Origin: Dryocosmus kuriphilus
Lineage: Eukaryota; Arthropoda; Insecta; Hymenoptera; Cynipidae
Length of the DNA stretch: 64,000 nt
Direction: 5' to 3'
Assembly: GCA_038277395.1 (NCBI GenBank)
Contig: CM076196.1
Span: forward strand, 131,685,410-131,749,409
Positions 1-11,435 of this stretch are shown here, in pieces. The notes beneath the pieces are model-generated. The model ran no database searches. It worked only from the letters and a program-made list of their open reading frames with translations, and was not told the DNA's origin. The position numbers and the translations under genes were made by a program. Within the stretch, counting starts at the first letter, position 1, and each line of letters opens with the position of its first letter.

Positions 1-1090
1 TCAAATAAGTTAATGCATCATACTGTCCACTCAACGCTTTTATCCTTTTCACAGCATATTATATTACAATATTGGCGTCATACTTGCTATGAAAAATGTT
101 TAATCTGGATATATATTGAGAGAATATTCTTTCCTCGTGGTAAAGTAATACTAGCTTTTTAGTTTATTGATATGGCTAGTAAAACGAAAAGTATAATAGT
201 ATAATAAGACTTAGATTAATAAAATCGCTCTGAATCATACTGAAAAGCAAAGTGCAGATTAAAATGTTTAGATTTAATAACTCTTTCAGCTGCTGCACCA
301 TATAGTATAGTATAGTATAGTTTTGCATGGTATATTATTGTAGCGAACAACGAATGGATTTTCAAACATATCAGAATTCTATGTAACTTGATACCATTTC
401 TGATGTTAAATTTCTGGAAAGTGGGGGTAAATCCTGTTTAAACTTGCATGAAAATATGTAGTATGACGTCATATCTCAAGAATTCCATGTAACCTGATAC
501 TATTGTTTGTGCAATTTCTTAGAATTTTATGTCATTTGATACACATTGGTCAAAAATGTAAGTCTAACATTGGTTAGGCTTAAAATTTATCTGCAAATAA
601 ATTGTTCAAAAGTTTCATAGCTGTACTTCACTCATCTAACTTTATCTCTTTATTAATTCCTTAGTGTTCACCCTTTGATCTTTACTAAAAGACGATTTTC
701 AACAATTGTTTAATAAAATTATAATGTAGTAGTTTATCTTATGCAAATAAAGAAGTACTTTTCCTTGAAAGGAAAGACTTTAAACTATTTCTGCATATTT
801 TCAACTGTACAATTGCTCTTTTAATTAACTTTTTATTTAGCATGGACATGAACCCTTTTTTCACAAGAATCATATTATTAACATTACAAAATTTCAATAT
901 ATTATTGAGATACTTGTAAAACGCTTTACTAGAATCTTCTTTAGTCTTTTATATAAATTCCCATGAATAAAATATATATACTTTCAAATAAGTTAATGCA
1001 TCACACCATCTACTCAACGCTCTTATCTTTTTTCACAGCATATTATATTACAATATTGGCGTTATACTTGCTATGAAAAATGTTTAATCT

Positions 1091-1168
<78 letters not shown>

Positions 1169-2035
1169 ATATTCTTTCCTCGTGGTAAAGTAATACTAGC
1201 TTTTTAGTTTATTGATATGGCGAGTAAAACGAAAAGTATAATAGTATAATAAGAATTAGATTAATAAAATCGCTCTGAATCATACTGAAAAGCAAAGTGC
1301 AGATTAAAATGTTTAGATTTAATAACTCTTTCAGCTGCTGCATCATATAGTATAGTATAGTATAGTTTTGCATGGTATATTATTGTAGCGATCAACGAAT
1401 GGATTTTCAAACATATCAGAATTCTATGTAACTTGATACCATTGCTGATGTTAAATTTCTGGAAAGTGGGGGTAAATTCTGTTTAAACTTGCATGAAAAT
1501 ATGTAGTATGACGTCATATCTCAAGAATTCCATGTAACCTGATACTATTGTTTGTGCAATTTCTCAGAATTTTATGTCATTTGATACACATTGGTCAAAA
1601 ATGTAAGTCTAACATTGGTTAGGCTTAAAATTTATATGCAAATAAATTGTTCAAGAATTGCATACCTGTACGTCACTCATCTAACTTTATCTCTTTAATA
1701 ATTCCTTAGTGTTCACCCTTTGATCTTTACTAAAAGACGATTTTCAACAATTATTTAATAAAATTATATTGTAGTAGTTTATCTTATGAAAATAAAGAAG
1801 TACTTTCCCTTGAAAGGAAAGACTTTCAACTATTTCTGCATATTTTCAACTGGACATTGCTCTTTTAATTAACTTTTTATTTAGCATGGGCATGAACCCT
1901 TTTTTCACAAGAATCATATTATTAACATTACAAAATTTCAATACATTATTGAGATACTTGTAAAACGCTTTACTAGAATCTTCTTCAGTCTTTTATAATT
2001 TCCCATGAATAAAATATATATACTTTCAAATAAGT
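1..2035. repeat. Tandem duplication of a ~1-kb unit inside copy A
   Basis: The block starting TCAAATAAGTTAATGCATCA at position 1 recurs near 984, and a third partial copy starts near 2025. The two full units are highly similar. The second is longer because of a (TA)n expansion at 1093-1160. Intact arms of the family also contain internally repeated modules, so this is probably amplification of a native arm module. Confidence 0.85.
1093..1160. repeat. (TA)n microsatellite
   Basis: An uninterrupted TA run of about 34 units. It is absent from the paired tandem copy near 112, so it expanded after the duplication. Confidence 0.95.
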
Positions 2036-2224
2036 CATCCACTCAACACTCTTATCTTTTTTCCATACCATAACACATTAGGGAAGTAATAAATCATGTC
2101 GATTAGCTTATATATATAAACACAATCCATAATTCTTAGAAGATGACGTAATTTATGATGACGTAACACATTCCATAACTATATGCGTTACAGAAATCGG
2201 ATACTTTTAATGGCATAAATTCTT

Positions 2225-2860
2225 CAATATGTTTTTCCTATGTTTTATAGAACAAAGATTCCTTCGTAATCAGATCAGATTGTGACCTACTTTTAAATTT
2301 TACTTTAACGCGTTACGGAAGCAATAAATTATATCAATTAGTAATGCCACATTTCATCTCTTACACGTGCGCTGTCAAATTCTTGTCACATAATTACTAT
2401 ATTATATTTTCATGATATGTTTTATAGAACAAAGGGTTTCTTTATAATGAAGTTAGACACGTTCGCAGCCTGCGCGATAAACACATTCCATAAGAATGAG
2501 TCATACTCTTCACGAGTATTTTTAATGATATAAATTCCTCAATAATTCTCCCTATGCTTTATAGAACAAAGATTCCTTTTTAATCTTATTAGACTCGTGA
2601 CCTACTTTTAAATTTTATTTTAACGCATTACGGAAGCAATAAATTTTATCAATTAGTAATGCCTCATTCCATCTCTTACACGTGCGCTGTCAAATTCTTG
2701 TCACATAATTACTATATTATATTTTCATGATATGTTTTATAGAACAAAGGGTTTCTTTATAATCAAGTTAGACACGTTTAGACAGGTTTGTAGTCTACAC
2801 GATAAACACATTTCATAATTCTTAGAAGATGACGTAATTTCTAAGAACTGACAAATTTCT
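2225..2860. repeat. Tandem duplication, ~315-bp unit
   Basis: GTTTTATAGAACAAAG and its surroundings recur at about 2242, 2416, 2555 and 2732. The 2320-2470 block is almost identical to 2636-2785, giving a period of about 315 bases. It lies inside copy A. The region just after it (2973-3013) is GA-rich simple sequence. Confidence 0.8.
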
Positions 2861-3720
2861 TGGAAAAATATATTAGGGAAGTAATAAATCATGTCGATTA
2901 GCTTATATATAAACACAATCCACAACTATATGCGTTACAGAAATCGGATATTTTTAATTTGACACGTGGCATAGGAGAAAGAGAGTGAGAGAGAGAGAGA
3001 GGGTAGAGAGAGATTTGTTTATGCAAAATTCACGTTTAACAATCGCGTATTATTTATTTACTGACGTCACACCGGCTAGGTGCTTAGCGCGGACTTGAAC
3101 CGCTTTAGCTCTCGATGTCGGTAACTGTCGGTAACAGGGATCTTGTCACAGAACGCTCCTTGTATAACTACTTGTACTCTTGATTTATATTAAAGTTGCC
3201 TTGAAAAGAATGCTGCCTTATATCCAGCCTCGCACAATGTCAAGTATCCTATTTCATATACAAGGTATGTCCGAAAAGTATCCGAACTTGTGCTGTAACT
3301 TTGTACCTAGGTGTGCGATTGTTAAAAACAGGCATTTACTATATAGGGGGACTTTTACAAGTGCATGCACGAGATGACAAGGTCCTGCCGGCTTTAAGAC
3401 GACAAGGGTACATTGCTAAGTAACCGTCGAACCTCGTGCGCGTCGCATTCACGATAACTGAACGCATCGAACTAAGAGTTTGCATTCAATTTTGTCAAAA
3501 ACTTGGTCACTCGTGTTCCAAAACCATCAGTAAGATTCGTGACGTGTATAGTCCGGGAGCCAGCGACATATTTTTGTGACTCATTTCAGGGCGGTCAGGA
3601 TTTTTACCATAGGTAAAGGAAGTTTAGAGAAGCAAGGAAACGTTAGTCTGGCTACCCTGAACTGCTGCGTTTATTAGCAATGTTTAGCCAAAGTGCATAA
3701 AAATCCGACCCGATCTGACT

Positions 3721-4540
3721 TATTTCAGGGCGATTGAAGTATGGTTATTCGCGTTCGCAATATTTTTGTGAACAAAATAAACCTAGTCTGGCAGTCTATA
3801 ACTGCTGCCAAAGTTGCCTGGCAGAGCTGTCAAGTGGGTAAAAATTGGAGCCAAATTGACATATTTCAGGGCGGTCACAACCAAGTAAAATTGAAAGTAG
3901 ATATTCTAAAAAGAGTAAAAAACGATGTCTGGCTGGAACTGCCTGCTGCAAAATACGTCTGGCGAGCCAAAGTATGCGTCGTCCTGCGGGGCGCGAGCGC
4001 GCTACTTACCGGTACGAATCTCTCATTTCCGGATAGTAACCCATTTCAGGGCGATTGAAGTGTGGTTATTCGCGTTCGCAATATTTTTGTGAACAATAAA
4101 AACCTTGTCTGGCAGTCTGCAACCGCTGTCAAAGTTGTCTGGCAGAGCTGTCAAGTGCGTAACAGTTAGAGTCAAATTGACATATTTCAGGGCGGTCACA
4201 ACCAAGTACAATTGAAAGTAGATATTCTAAAAAGAGTAAAAAACGATGTCTGGCTGGAACTGCCTGCTGCAAAATATGTCTGGCGAGCCAAAGTATGCGT
4301 CGTCCTGCGGGGCGCGAGCGCGCTACTTACCGGTACGAATCTCTCATTTCCGGATAGTAACCCATTTCAGGGCGATTGAAGTGTGGTTATTCGCGTTCGC
4401 AATATTTTTGTGAACAATAAAAACCTTGTCTGGCAGTCTGCAACCGCTGTCAAAGTTGTCTGGCAGAGCTGTCAAGTGCGTAACAGTTAGAGTCAAAGTG
4501 ACATATTTCAGGGCGAGTTGAATCGAGAGTAGATATCGCC
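3721..4540. repeat. ~321-bp tandem repeats in the left arm of the fold-back element
   Basis: CATTTCAGGGCGATTGAAG marks unit starts at about 3722, 4042 and 4363. The third unit is partial. Inverted copies lie at 5690-6125. Open frames of 105 residues that recur here in both orientations are by-products of the repeat, not genes. Confidence 0.9.
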
Positions 4541-5462
4541 AAAAAAGTAAAAAACATTGTCTGGCTGCAACTGCCTGCCGCAAAATATGTCTGGCGAGCC
4601 AATGTGATACTTTTCTTGCTCATTTTGTATTTCAATAATACGATCTTGGAAACTGTAAGAGAAGTTAAACTTTAACTCCAAATTTAAATTTACAAAATTC
4701 ACCAAAATTTAGACATTTTAAGGTAACTCATATTTGTAATTTTCTTTTATTCAACGTATCAAAATGTTTATCCCTTTTTCATTGCCTTATTTTTGTTTCC
4801 TTGATCACAAACAAAAGTTCGCTGTTTTATTTTTCTAGTGAGTTTTTAAACTTATTCAAATTTCTTGTTAATTATTTTTACCACTAGTGTAGTTGAAGAA
4901 GTGAAATAAAAAATACACGTAATTGAAGCAGAATCGCAGATAACTAAATTTTTTTGGATAATAAATCGACGTTAGACTGTCCTTACATGTTTTCATAAAT
5001 CTTCATAAAATTAAAAAATGCATATTTTCACACACATTTCAGGTAGAATGCAGTTGCAATTTTAATGCTATAATATTTCGCAAATTTAATGTGAATTTCA
5101 TGTGAATACAATTGCGATACATAGTATACTGTAATATACGCTTGCAGTGCGATTAAATATAAAAAGAATAAATAAAAAAGTCCTTTTTTTAATAACATTT
5201 TTTTCTTTTGAAGGAAAAAAAGTTTTTTTTTTCGCTGATCAACAAAACGCGTCTCAACGAGCACGGTCAAGCTCGCGCTGCGTTTTTCCCCCTCCCCTCA
5301 ATGTTTACATTCCAGCGCTGTTCCGCGGCTATATTCTCCTCGCACGTGAAAACTATTTCAGTAAAAAAAGACCAGTGTTTTTGTTGCTCCATTCCAGTGC
5401 AGTCGTTTCGCAGCAAAAAAATGTTTCTTTTCTTCTTTAATTTGAAAAATTTGTGAAGTAAG

Positions 5463-5570
5463 ATGGCTTCTGAAAGTGCAAAGCCGTTACTTTGTATTAT
5501 TTGTAAGAAAAGTGGCGCTTCTTCGAAATGCACGGATGCTCATTTGGAGAAACTCACGACTCTAATTTTC
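5463..5570 (+). CDS. Short coding-like segment in the centre of the fold-back element
   Basis: An ATG at 5463 opens a frame reading MASESAKPLLCIICKKSG and continuing with Cys- and His-containing residues (C-x2-C, then C and H) for about 30 residues. After that it runs into AT-rich sequence and then the inverted repeat at about 5690. It lies in the only non-repeated part of the element. It looks like the first exon of a small Cys-rich protein, either the element's own lost gene or a captured fragment. The family is not recognised. Confidence 0.35.
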
Positions 5571-7659
5571 TTTTCTAATTTTCCTGATTTAACATTACTA
5601 ATTTTAAACATTGGTCGAAAAATTATAAATTACAAAAATAGTAAATGGTTCCATTGTGTCCTGCTGCAGTTTCACTCCAATTTTTACGCACTTGACAGCT
5701 CTGCCAGACAACTTTGACAGCGGTTGCAGACTCCCAGACATGGTTTTTATTGTTCACAAAAATATTGCGAACGCGAATAACCACACTTCAATCGCCCTGA
5801 AATGGGTTACTATCCGGAAATGAGAGATTCGTACCGGTAAGTAGCGCGCTCGCGCCCCGCAGGACGACGCATACTTTGGCTCGCCAGACGTATTTTGCAG
5901 CAGGCAGTTCCAGCCAGACATCGTTTTTTACTCTTTTTAGGATATCTACTTTCAATTTTACTTGGTTTTGACCGCCCTTAAATATGTCAGTTGGGCTCCA
6001 ATTTTTACCCACTTGACAGCTCTGCCAGACAACTTTGGCAGCAGTTATAGACTGCCAGACTAGGTTTATTTTGTTCACAAAAATATTGCGAACGCGAATA
6101 ACCATACTTCAATCGCCCTGAAATAAGTCAGATCGGGTCGGATTTTTATGCACTTTGGCTAAACATTGCTAATAAACGCAGCAGTTCAGGGTAGCCAGAC
6201 TAACGTTTTCTTGCTTCTCTAAACTTCCTTTACCTATGGTAAAAATCCTGACCGCCCTGAAATGAGTCACAAAAATATGTCGCTGGCTCCCGGACGTCAG
6301 TGAATCTGTGAGTGATACACAAATTAAAGAGTGGCTAAGCCGATTTAAAAGTGGTTGTTTATCAGTTGAAAGTGACCCTCGTTCTGGAAGGTCCGCAACA
6401 GCAAGAAAGCCTGAACATGTGCAACCAGTTCGGGTTTTAATTAATCAAGATCGTGGTTTGACTGTGCGAGAGATAGAAGAAAAACTTGGAATTCCAAAAA
6501 CTATAGTTTCGGAAATTTTGAGCCAAGATTTAGGGATGAATCGTGTCGCTGCAAAATTCATTCCACGGCTGCTGACAGAAGACCAACAGAATTATCGAGT
6601 GGACGTTGCCCAAGAAAATTTGGAAACAATTAGAAAATATCCGGAAATATTTAAAAAGTTCATTACTGGGGATGAGTCATGGGTTTATGGTTATGATCCT
6701 GAGACAAAAGCCCAATCTTTGCAGTGGTAGACGCCCAGCCACGACCCAAGAAATCACGTCAGAGTCAGAACAACATAAAGGCGATGCTCACTGTTTCCTT
6801 CGATTAAGACGGTGTTGTTCATCATGAATACGCTCCAAAAGGTCAGATTGTGAAAGAAGAGTATTACCAAGTAGTTTTGAAACGATCACGTGACGCAAAA
6901 AGAGGAAACGGACAGATTTGTGGAAAAATGGCAATTGGGTACTTCACCACGACAACGCACCTGCTCATTCATCGTAACTTATCCAGCAATTTCTTTTGAA
7001 ACACGGCATTGTTCAGATACGCCAACCACCGTACAAGAATGACTTAGCTTCCTGCGACTTCTGGTTGCTCCCCAAATGGAAATACCGCCTTAAAGGAACA
7101 ATATTCGACGTCGTGGAGGAGATAAAAAGGAATGCGACGAAGCAACTGTTAGCCATTTCGAAAGCTGAATTCAAGAACTGTTTCCGAAAGTGGGAGGATC
7201 GCTGGAAGAAAGTTGTGGCTTCCCAAGGGGAGTACTTTTTGAAAGGGACATCATCATCATTGACTTGAATTAACATATTTTCTTGACACAGCACAAGGTC
7301 GAATACTTTCCGGACAGACGTCGTATATGAAATGATATGCATCGAAAGGTAAGCGCACTCATTTAAAGTGATACCGTAAAAGAATCAGAAATGAAACATT
7401 AAATAAAATGCATTCTGTCTTAGATGGTCAGCGCTTAGATTAATATTTCTAAAATCAACATGGAAATATAATCTTTACAATGTATTTGTACACATGCACA
7501 ATTAATGCAGGTACTATCTTTGTCTCTTAATATATCTCCCTCTTTATCCTATAAGCTCTAGAAGGTTACGCATTATAAAAACCAACACGTCTAGACTCGT
7601 CTGCGATTTAACGTTTTAAAACGTAAATGTAATGCGTTGTTTAATGCGATCATCACGCA

Positions 7660-8080
7660 CATTTCTAGGAGCCTTTGGGGGTTAGAAGGGGTGGAGGGAG
7701 AAGGGAAAGTTATTTTCGCCAATTTTGTTTCTCAGAACAGCACATTAAAATGATATGATCCGGCACATTTCTAGAAGCTTATGGGGAGACAGAAGGAGTG
7801 GAGAGGGAAGGGGAAGTTGTTTTCGCCAATTTCATGTCTCGTCATTGCATAGCATAATGATATCATCGAGAGAATTTCCAGAAGCTTGTGGGGGGGGGGG
7901 GGGGGGGGGGGGGGGGTTGTTTTCGACAATTTCATGTCTCGTCATTGCGTTGTATAATGATATCATCGAGAATATTTAAGAAGCTTAGCATTGGAGAAAG
8001 AAGGGTTGGAGGGGAAGGGGAAGTTGTTTTCGCCAATTTCGTGCATAGGGACGTGACATCGAACATTCTAGAAGCTTAGC
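7660..8080. repeat. Subterminal ~110-bp repeats of copy C
   Basis: About four diverged units each carry a G-rich purine stretch, a TTGTTTTCGCCAATTTC block and a TTCTAGAAGCTT-like motif. The same arrangement is present near both ends of the intact element (18771-19265 and 32397-32897). A three-part GAA/TTC/GAA site is kept at 8061-8073. Confidence 0.8.
7890..7916. repeat. 27-base poly-G tract
   Basis: An uninterrupted G run lies within a subterminal unit where other copies have mixed G-rich sequence. The true length may be uncertain because homopolymers are prone to assembly error. Confidence 0.9.
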
Positions 8081-8166
8081 ACGGACATGAACCACTACAA
8101 CTGTCGAACGGCCTCAAAGCCGGTAAGGTAGGAATCTTGATCCAGAACAGGCCCTGTATATCTAAT

Positions 8167-9386
8167 ACAAACATTAATAAAACTGCAGACAATTATATCC
8201 CAAAAAAAAACTTTAAAGAAGTAAAAAAAAAGTTTGGCGGCTTTACAGGTCAAAAAATATTTTGGTCCATGTAGCCTAAGTGTTTAAAAACTAACATTTT
8301 TATCAAGTGTAAGGGGAAATTTAGAACGAAATTTACTTTTGTAATTAAATGTTTTCAAAGTTTGACGAATGAGGGTTTTTCCCGCGAAATTGATTAAGAG
8401 TTATTCGAGTGTCTGCTTCAGACGGAGAGTTTCCTGATTTAGCCAATAAGTGATCAAAATTTTCCGGATGTAAAGCGAAAAGGCGCGAAATCACGGAAAA
8501 GAACGGGCCAAGTATCTCATTTATAAGTCGACGTCGAAACCTTCGCGCCAGAGCATATTCAGATGTTGCCCTGAGCACTACTTCTTTTATATTTGAATTT
8601 TGTTTGTACGCCGCATGGCAATTGTATAACTACGGAGTCAGTGATAGTGAACAACGCTAGGTATGAGTTTTAAATATTCATTGTACGGAGTAATGTCGGG
8701 TCATATCTTTCAAACTCTTATATTTGTTGGATGGATTTTTACAGCGGCGTATTAAAATACCATAGTGATAGATTTACTTTTTCTCAATGATCTGGATTTG
8801 GCTAATGGATGGAAGCGAGGGGTGAATCTTCGGATATCGAGATTGGCGAATATCAAAAGTATTCAGAATTTCTGCTTGGTCCGCATCTCTTTTTTTTTTT
8901 TTTTTTTTTTGTACTATTCAGCCTTCTTCGGACGACCAAAGGCTTATTCATGGATCAATTTTAAAGGAACCAGCTTCAAATCTATGGTATCGTAAACCTT
9001 GCATACGTTCTATGTGTCCGTTCGATTTATTTAAACAAACTTGATATTGTTTTGTGTGTTCGTTTATGTTTTATTAGTATGAATGAAGAAAAAATGAAAC
9101 TAAAGCCAGAGTTGTAATTAGGACAGAATTTTTAGTCTAATGATTGAAAAACTAAAACAAAAATATACATCGTCTTACCAGAACTATGATGAATGATTAT
9201 GAAATTTAATAACCATTTACAATTATTTACTACGAGATACCACTGAATCTAAAATTATTCGGTTACACACGTACGTTAAGAAAAATCATTCATACTTTTA
9301 CATGAAATGCAAAAACATTATGCAATTCATATTTTACATTTTATTACAAAAAGTAGTGATACATGACGGGCATACGTTTTCATTTA
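8167..9386. other. Unassigned AT-rich DNA
   Basis: This holds one possible transposase scrap (8345-8578, minus strand) and a poly-T tract near 8890-8910. Nothing else is recognised. Confidence 0.6.
8345..8578 (-). pseudogene. Possible PIF/Harbinger transposase N-terminal fragment
   Basis: The 77-residue frame contains FALHPENFDHLLAK followed by EADTRI. This resembles the N-terminal segment of Harbinger-type transposases, in which a helix of the form 'xxPxxFxxLL' is followed by 'xxDTxMR'. No DDE catalytic part is present nearby, no inverted repeats were found, and the frame stops abruptly. The assignment rests only on this short pattern. Confidence 0.3.
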
Positions 9387-9712
9387 CAATCTGTTCCACA
9401 AGACAAGGTACGCGTTTTCTCGAAAATTTTCAAAGAAAACTTCATTTTTCTTTTTTCCCATGAAAAAAGGCTTTAAAAATTAAGGCGGACTCTACTTAAT
9501 AAACCGTCCAATCGCCGTTATTCCGGATAATGGCCTGGCACCTTCTGGGCATGCTCTCGACTAGTTTTTCGGCATATCCTGAAGATAGAGAGCGCCATAC
9601 CTCTCTAATTCATCGAGAGAGCTGCTTGAGGGTGAATACACGCCTTACTGCAAGTTTTCTCTTAACGACACTCCACACATTTTCAATTGGATTTGCATCA
9701 GGAGATTGTGAA
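9387..9712 (-). pseudogene. Truncated Tc1-like element (3' end of transposase)
   Basis: The complement of this stretch matches the last ~300 bases of the Tc1 element at 58490-59756. It includes the terminal repeat (CAATCTGTTCCACAAG at 9387) and transposase C-terminal codons covering the SPDANPIENVW region and the tail. The 5' two thirds are missing. Confidence 0.85.
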
Positions 9713-9860
9713 GGTCCGTTTTCAACAAAAGAAAAACATTGAAAATAGATGTTTACAATTTTTTTCATTGCATATGACTTTCTAATATGAAATAAAGGGT
9801 GTGGTATATCTGTTATTCAGATAACAGGTACATAATATATACTTTTAATATTTTGAAATG

Positions 9861-10004
9861 TATATTAAGCTAGCGTAGCCATTTCAGAAGGCCAGCTTCA
9901 GATAAGTCCCATAATTTTTTGCTAATTTGTTGCGCTAAATTTGATTTTGTTGCTAATGCGGTTTCCGAGAAAAAGCAATGCATGCTAGCTTAATATTAAG
10001 CACT
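9861..10004. mobile_element. MITE copy, left
   Basis: A ~143-bp element with short inverted ends TTAAGCTAGC. An inverted copy lies at 12744-12886. Together the two flank a gypsy fragment. Confidence 0.75.
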
Positions 10005-10015
10005 CACTTTTTGGG

Positions 10016-10022
10016 TATATAA
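10016..10022 (+). promoter_or_regulatory. TATA box of the gypsy fragment
   Basis: TATATAA followed by GGGGGCAC, about 200 bases before the gag ATG at 10222. The placement fits the promoter part of a 5' LTR. Inferred from position only. Confidence 0.45.
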
Positions 10023-10221
10023 GGGGGCACACAAGCCGAAACGAGCAGTTCTCCTAGCTCATCGAGACAGCGAACAAGCCTCTGGATACCGCCAAGCTTT
10101 CCATACCGTAGTCTCAGCTAGAGAAATTCACCGCATACCGCAAAATTATTTCACCTTTCGACTTTATCTCACCGAGCATTACCGCTAGTTAACGTGCGTC
10201 ATCCACCGCTCCTGGATCATC

Positions 10222-11320
10222 ATGACGGGAGTATCATGGGTCTACGAGCTCCATAAGGAAGACCTCGAGGACGAGTTGCGTCGCTATGGCCTCAACCCAA
10301 CAGGGGCAGTAGCAGTCCTTCGCCAAAGGTTGGTGACTTTTGTTAGGGGCAACCCTAACTTATTCGAGCAAAAGCCGGCCGACCCCGAAGAATATAAGGA
10401 AGACCTGGACAGAACGAATGACATGGAGGCCTTACAGGAAGAGCTAACCAAGCTCCAACAGCACACATCTTCACCTCAGCCACGCACAAATATTGCCGCC
10501 TCGGCTCCGCCCGCCAATGATCCCAACCTCACAGATCAGACTTCGACACTACACCACCTCGGACCTCCGAGATGTCATGCGAGACCTAGAGGTCGCTACA
10601 CCTTCAACAAGGACTCTGGATCAGATGCGTAAATGGAATTGCCACTTGGACGGAAAAAAATAACAGTTTCCTAGAGCGGCTCAAAGAATTGCAGAGGGCG
10701 TACAACTACTCAGACGACCAGATCCTGAGAGGGTTTCCAGAGTTATTAAAGGGAGACGCACAGCTCTGGTACAGAAATTTTGCAGCCGAGATAAACTCCC
10801 TACCTGAGCTGGAACAAAGTTTACGAAGATTTTATCTTCCACCGTCGGAACTCCGTCAATTAGATCAACAGATATATAATCGTCACCAAGGACTGAACGA
10901 GACAATAAGGGACTACGTCACCTCCCTGCTCACATTAGCAAGGCGACGTGGAGGTTTCTCACAAGAGAAAACCATGGAAACACTCTACTACAATATGCAG
11001 CCCGGGTTCAGGCTGTTCATCCATCGCACCGATATAACCACGCCAGACGAACTCATCAGGAGGGTCGAGGAGATCCAGGACGCACAGAACCAGCAAATTG
11101 CGGACTCTCGCAATGAACAGAAGTCATCTTCTGGACCACACAAACAATCAACGGCCAATATATCACGCCGGCATACGACCCTGCTTCAACTTGCTGGCGC
11201 TGCAAAGAGAAAGGCCACCCCAGACGTCGCTGCCTCAACCCGGCGAAGAAATTCTGCTCCCAGTGCGGAAAAGATGGGATATTGACCCGGGATTGCCCTT
11301 GCCCAAAGCAGGGAAACGAA
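10222..11320 (+). pseudogene. gypsy gag (SAP-like N-terminus, capsid, CCHC knuckles), broken
   Basis: Gag packages the retrotransposon RNA. The ATG at 10222 starts a frame with LEDELRRYGLNPTG, a SAP-like helix-turn-helix. It stops at 10630. The reading continues in other frames from about 10625, with a homopolymer frameshift near 10660, into a capsid-like region containing GDAQLWYRNF. A CCHC knuckle follows around 11190-11230 (C-x2-C-x4-H-x4-C), then a second Cys-rich motif CSQCGKDG. Several frame changes show that it is dead. Confidence 0.8.
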
Positions 11321-11435
11321 GAGAGGACCGGATAAAACAAGGCTCAACTCCGGTCCTATACGTCTCACCATCAGAGGAGCCACGGGTTTTTGTTTCAGTA
11401 ACAATCAACGACATAACATTTAAACTATCGCCATA

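Larger units (their letters stand above)
1..3172 (+). mobile_element. Copy A: diverged right arm of the giant palindromic element, cut by the window edge
   Basis: The sequence matches, with divergence, the right arm of the 14.2-kb element at 18722-32943. For example, the stretch around 560-690 matches 28870-29000. The last ~100 bases carry the same terminal block and end in ...CTACT at 3172, as the intact element does. What follows (TGTACTCTTGATT) matches an internal position of the same arm near 32013, so copy A appears to be inserted into a second copy (copy C). The left end lies outside the window. No intact gene is seen in it. Confidence 0.7.
3551..6294. mobile_element. Fold-back-type DNA transposon nested in the mariner
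   Basis: It begins GTCCGGGAGCCAGCGACATA and ends with the exact complement, and the inverted similarity continues for hundreds of bases. The left arm holds three head-to-tail repeats (~321 bp) and the right arm at least one. Long inverted repeats made of tandem modules are typical of fold-back elements. I see no transposase and could not define a target duplication. The superfamily is unknown. Confidence 0.8.
3454..7268 (+). pseudogene. mariner transposase, split and frameshifted
   Basis: The product would be a DD34D transposase that cuts and pastes mariner DNA. The N-terminus reads from 3454, where the expected ATG is ATA, to the insertion at 3551. It resumes around 6295 in phase, giving an HTH region (DTQIKEWLSRF), linker and the motif GDESWVYGYDPETK that carries the first catalytic Asp. 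The frame breaks near 6725. The second Asp is in HDNAPAH, followed by a stop near 6978. The third Asp is in NDLASCDFWLLPK, 34 residues after the second, which is the mariner signature. The insertion, stop and frameshifts make it non-functional. Confidence 0.9.
3261..7323 (+). mobile_element. mariner-family DNA transposon, interrupted by a fold-back element
   Basis: The ends are imperfect inverted repeats. The left begins CAAGGTATGTCCGAAAAG and the complement of the right begins CGACGTCTGTCCGGAAAG, each next to a TA target duplication. Subtracting the nested insertion (3551-6294) leaves about 1.3 kb, the usual mariner length. It encodes a broken DD34D transposase and sits inside copy C. Confidence 0.9.
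3173..8166 (+). mobile_element. Copy C: right terminal region of the giant-element family, interrupted by a mariner
   Basis: Bases 3173-3258 and 7326-8166 together match 32010-32943 of the intact element. This includes the TGGTCAGCGCTTAGAT block (7419 and 32269), the subterminal repeats with TTCTAGAA motifs, and the terminal block ending near 8166. The end reads TATCTAAT where the intact element has TATCTACT. The mariner at 3261-7323 splits it. Confidence 0.7.

Noticed and set aside
3741..6105. 105-residue frames on both strands (MVIRVRNIFV...)
   Set aside because: They are identical products of the fold-back element's repeat units in both orientations.
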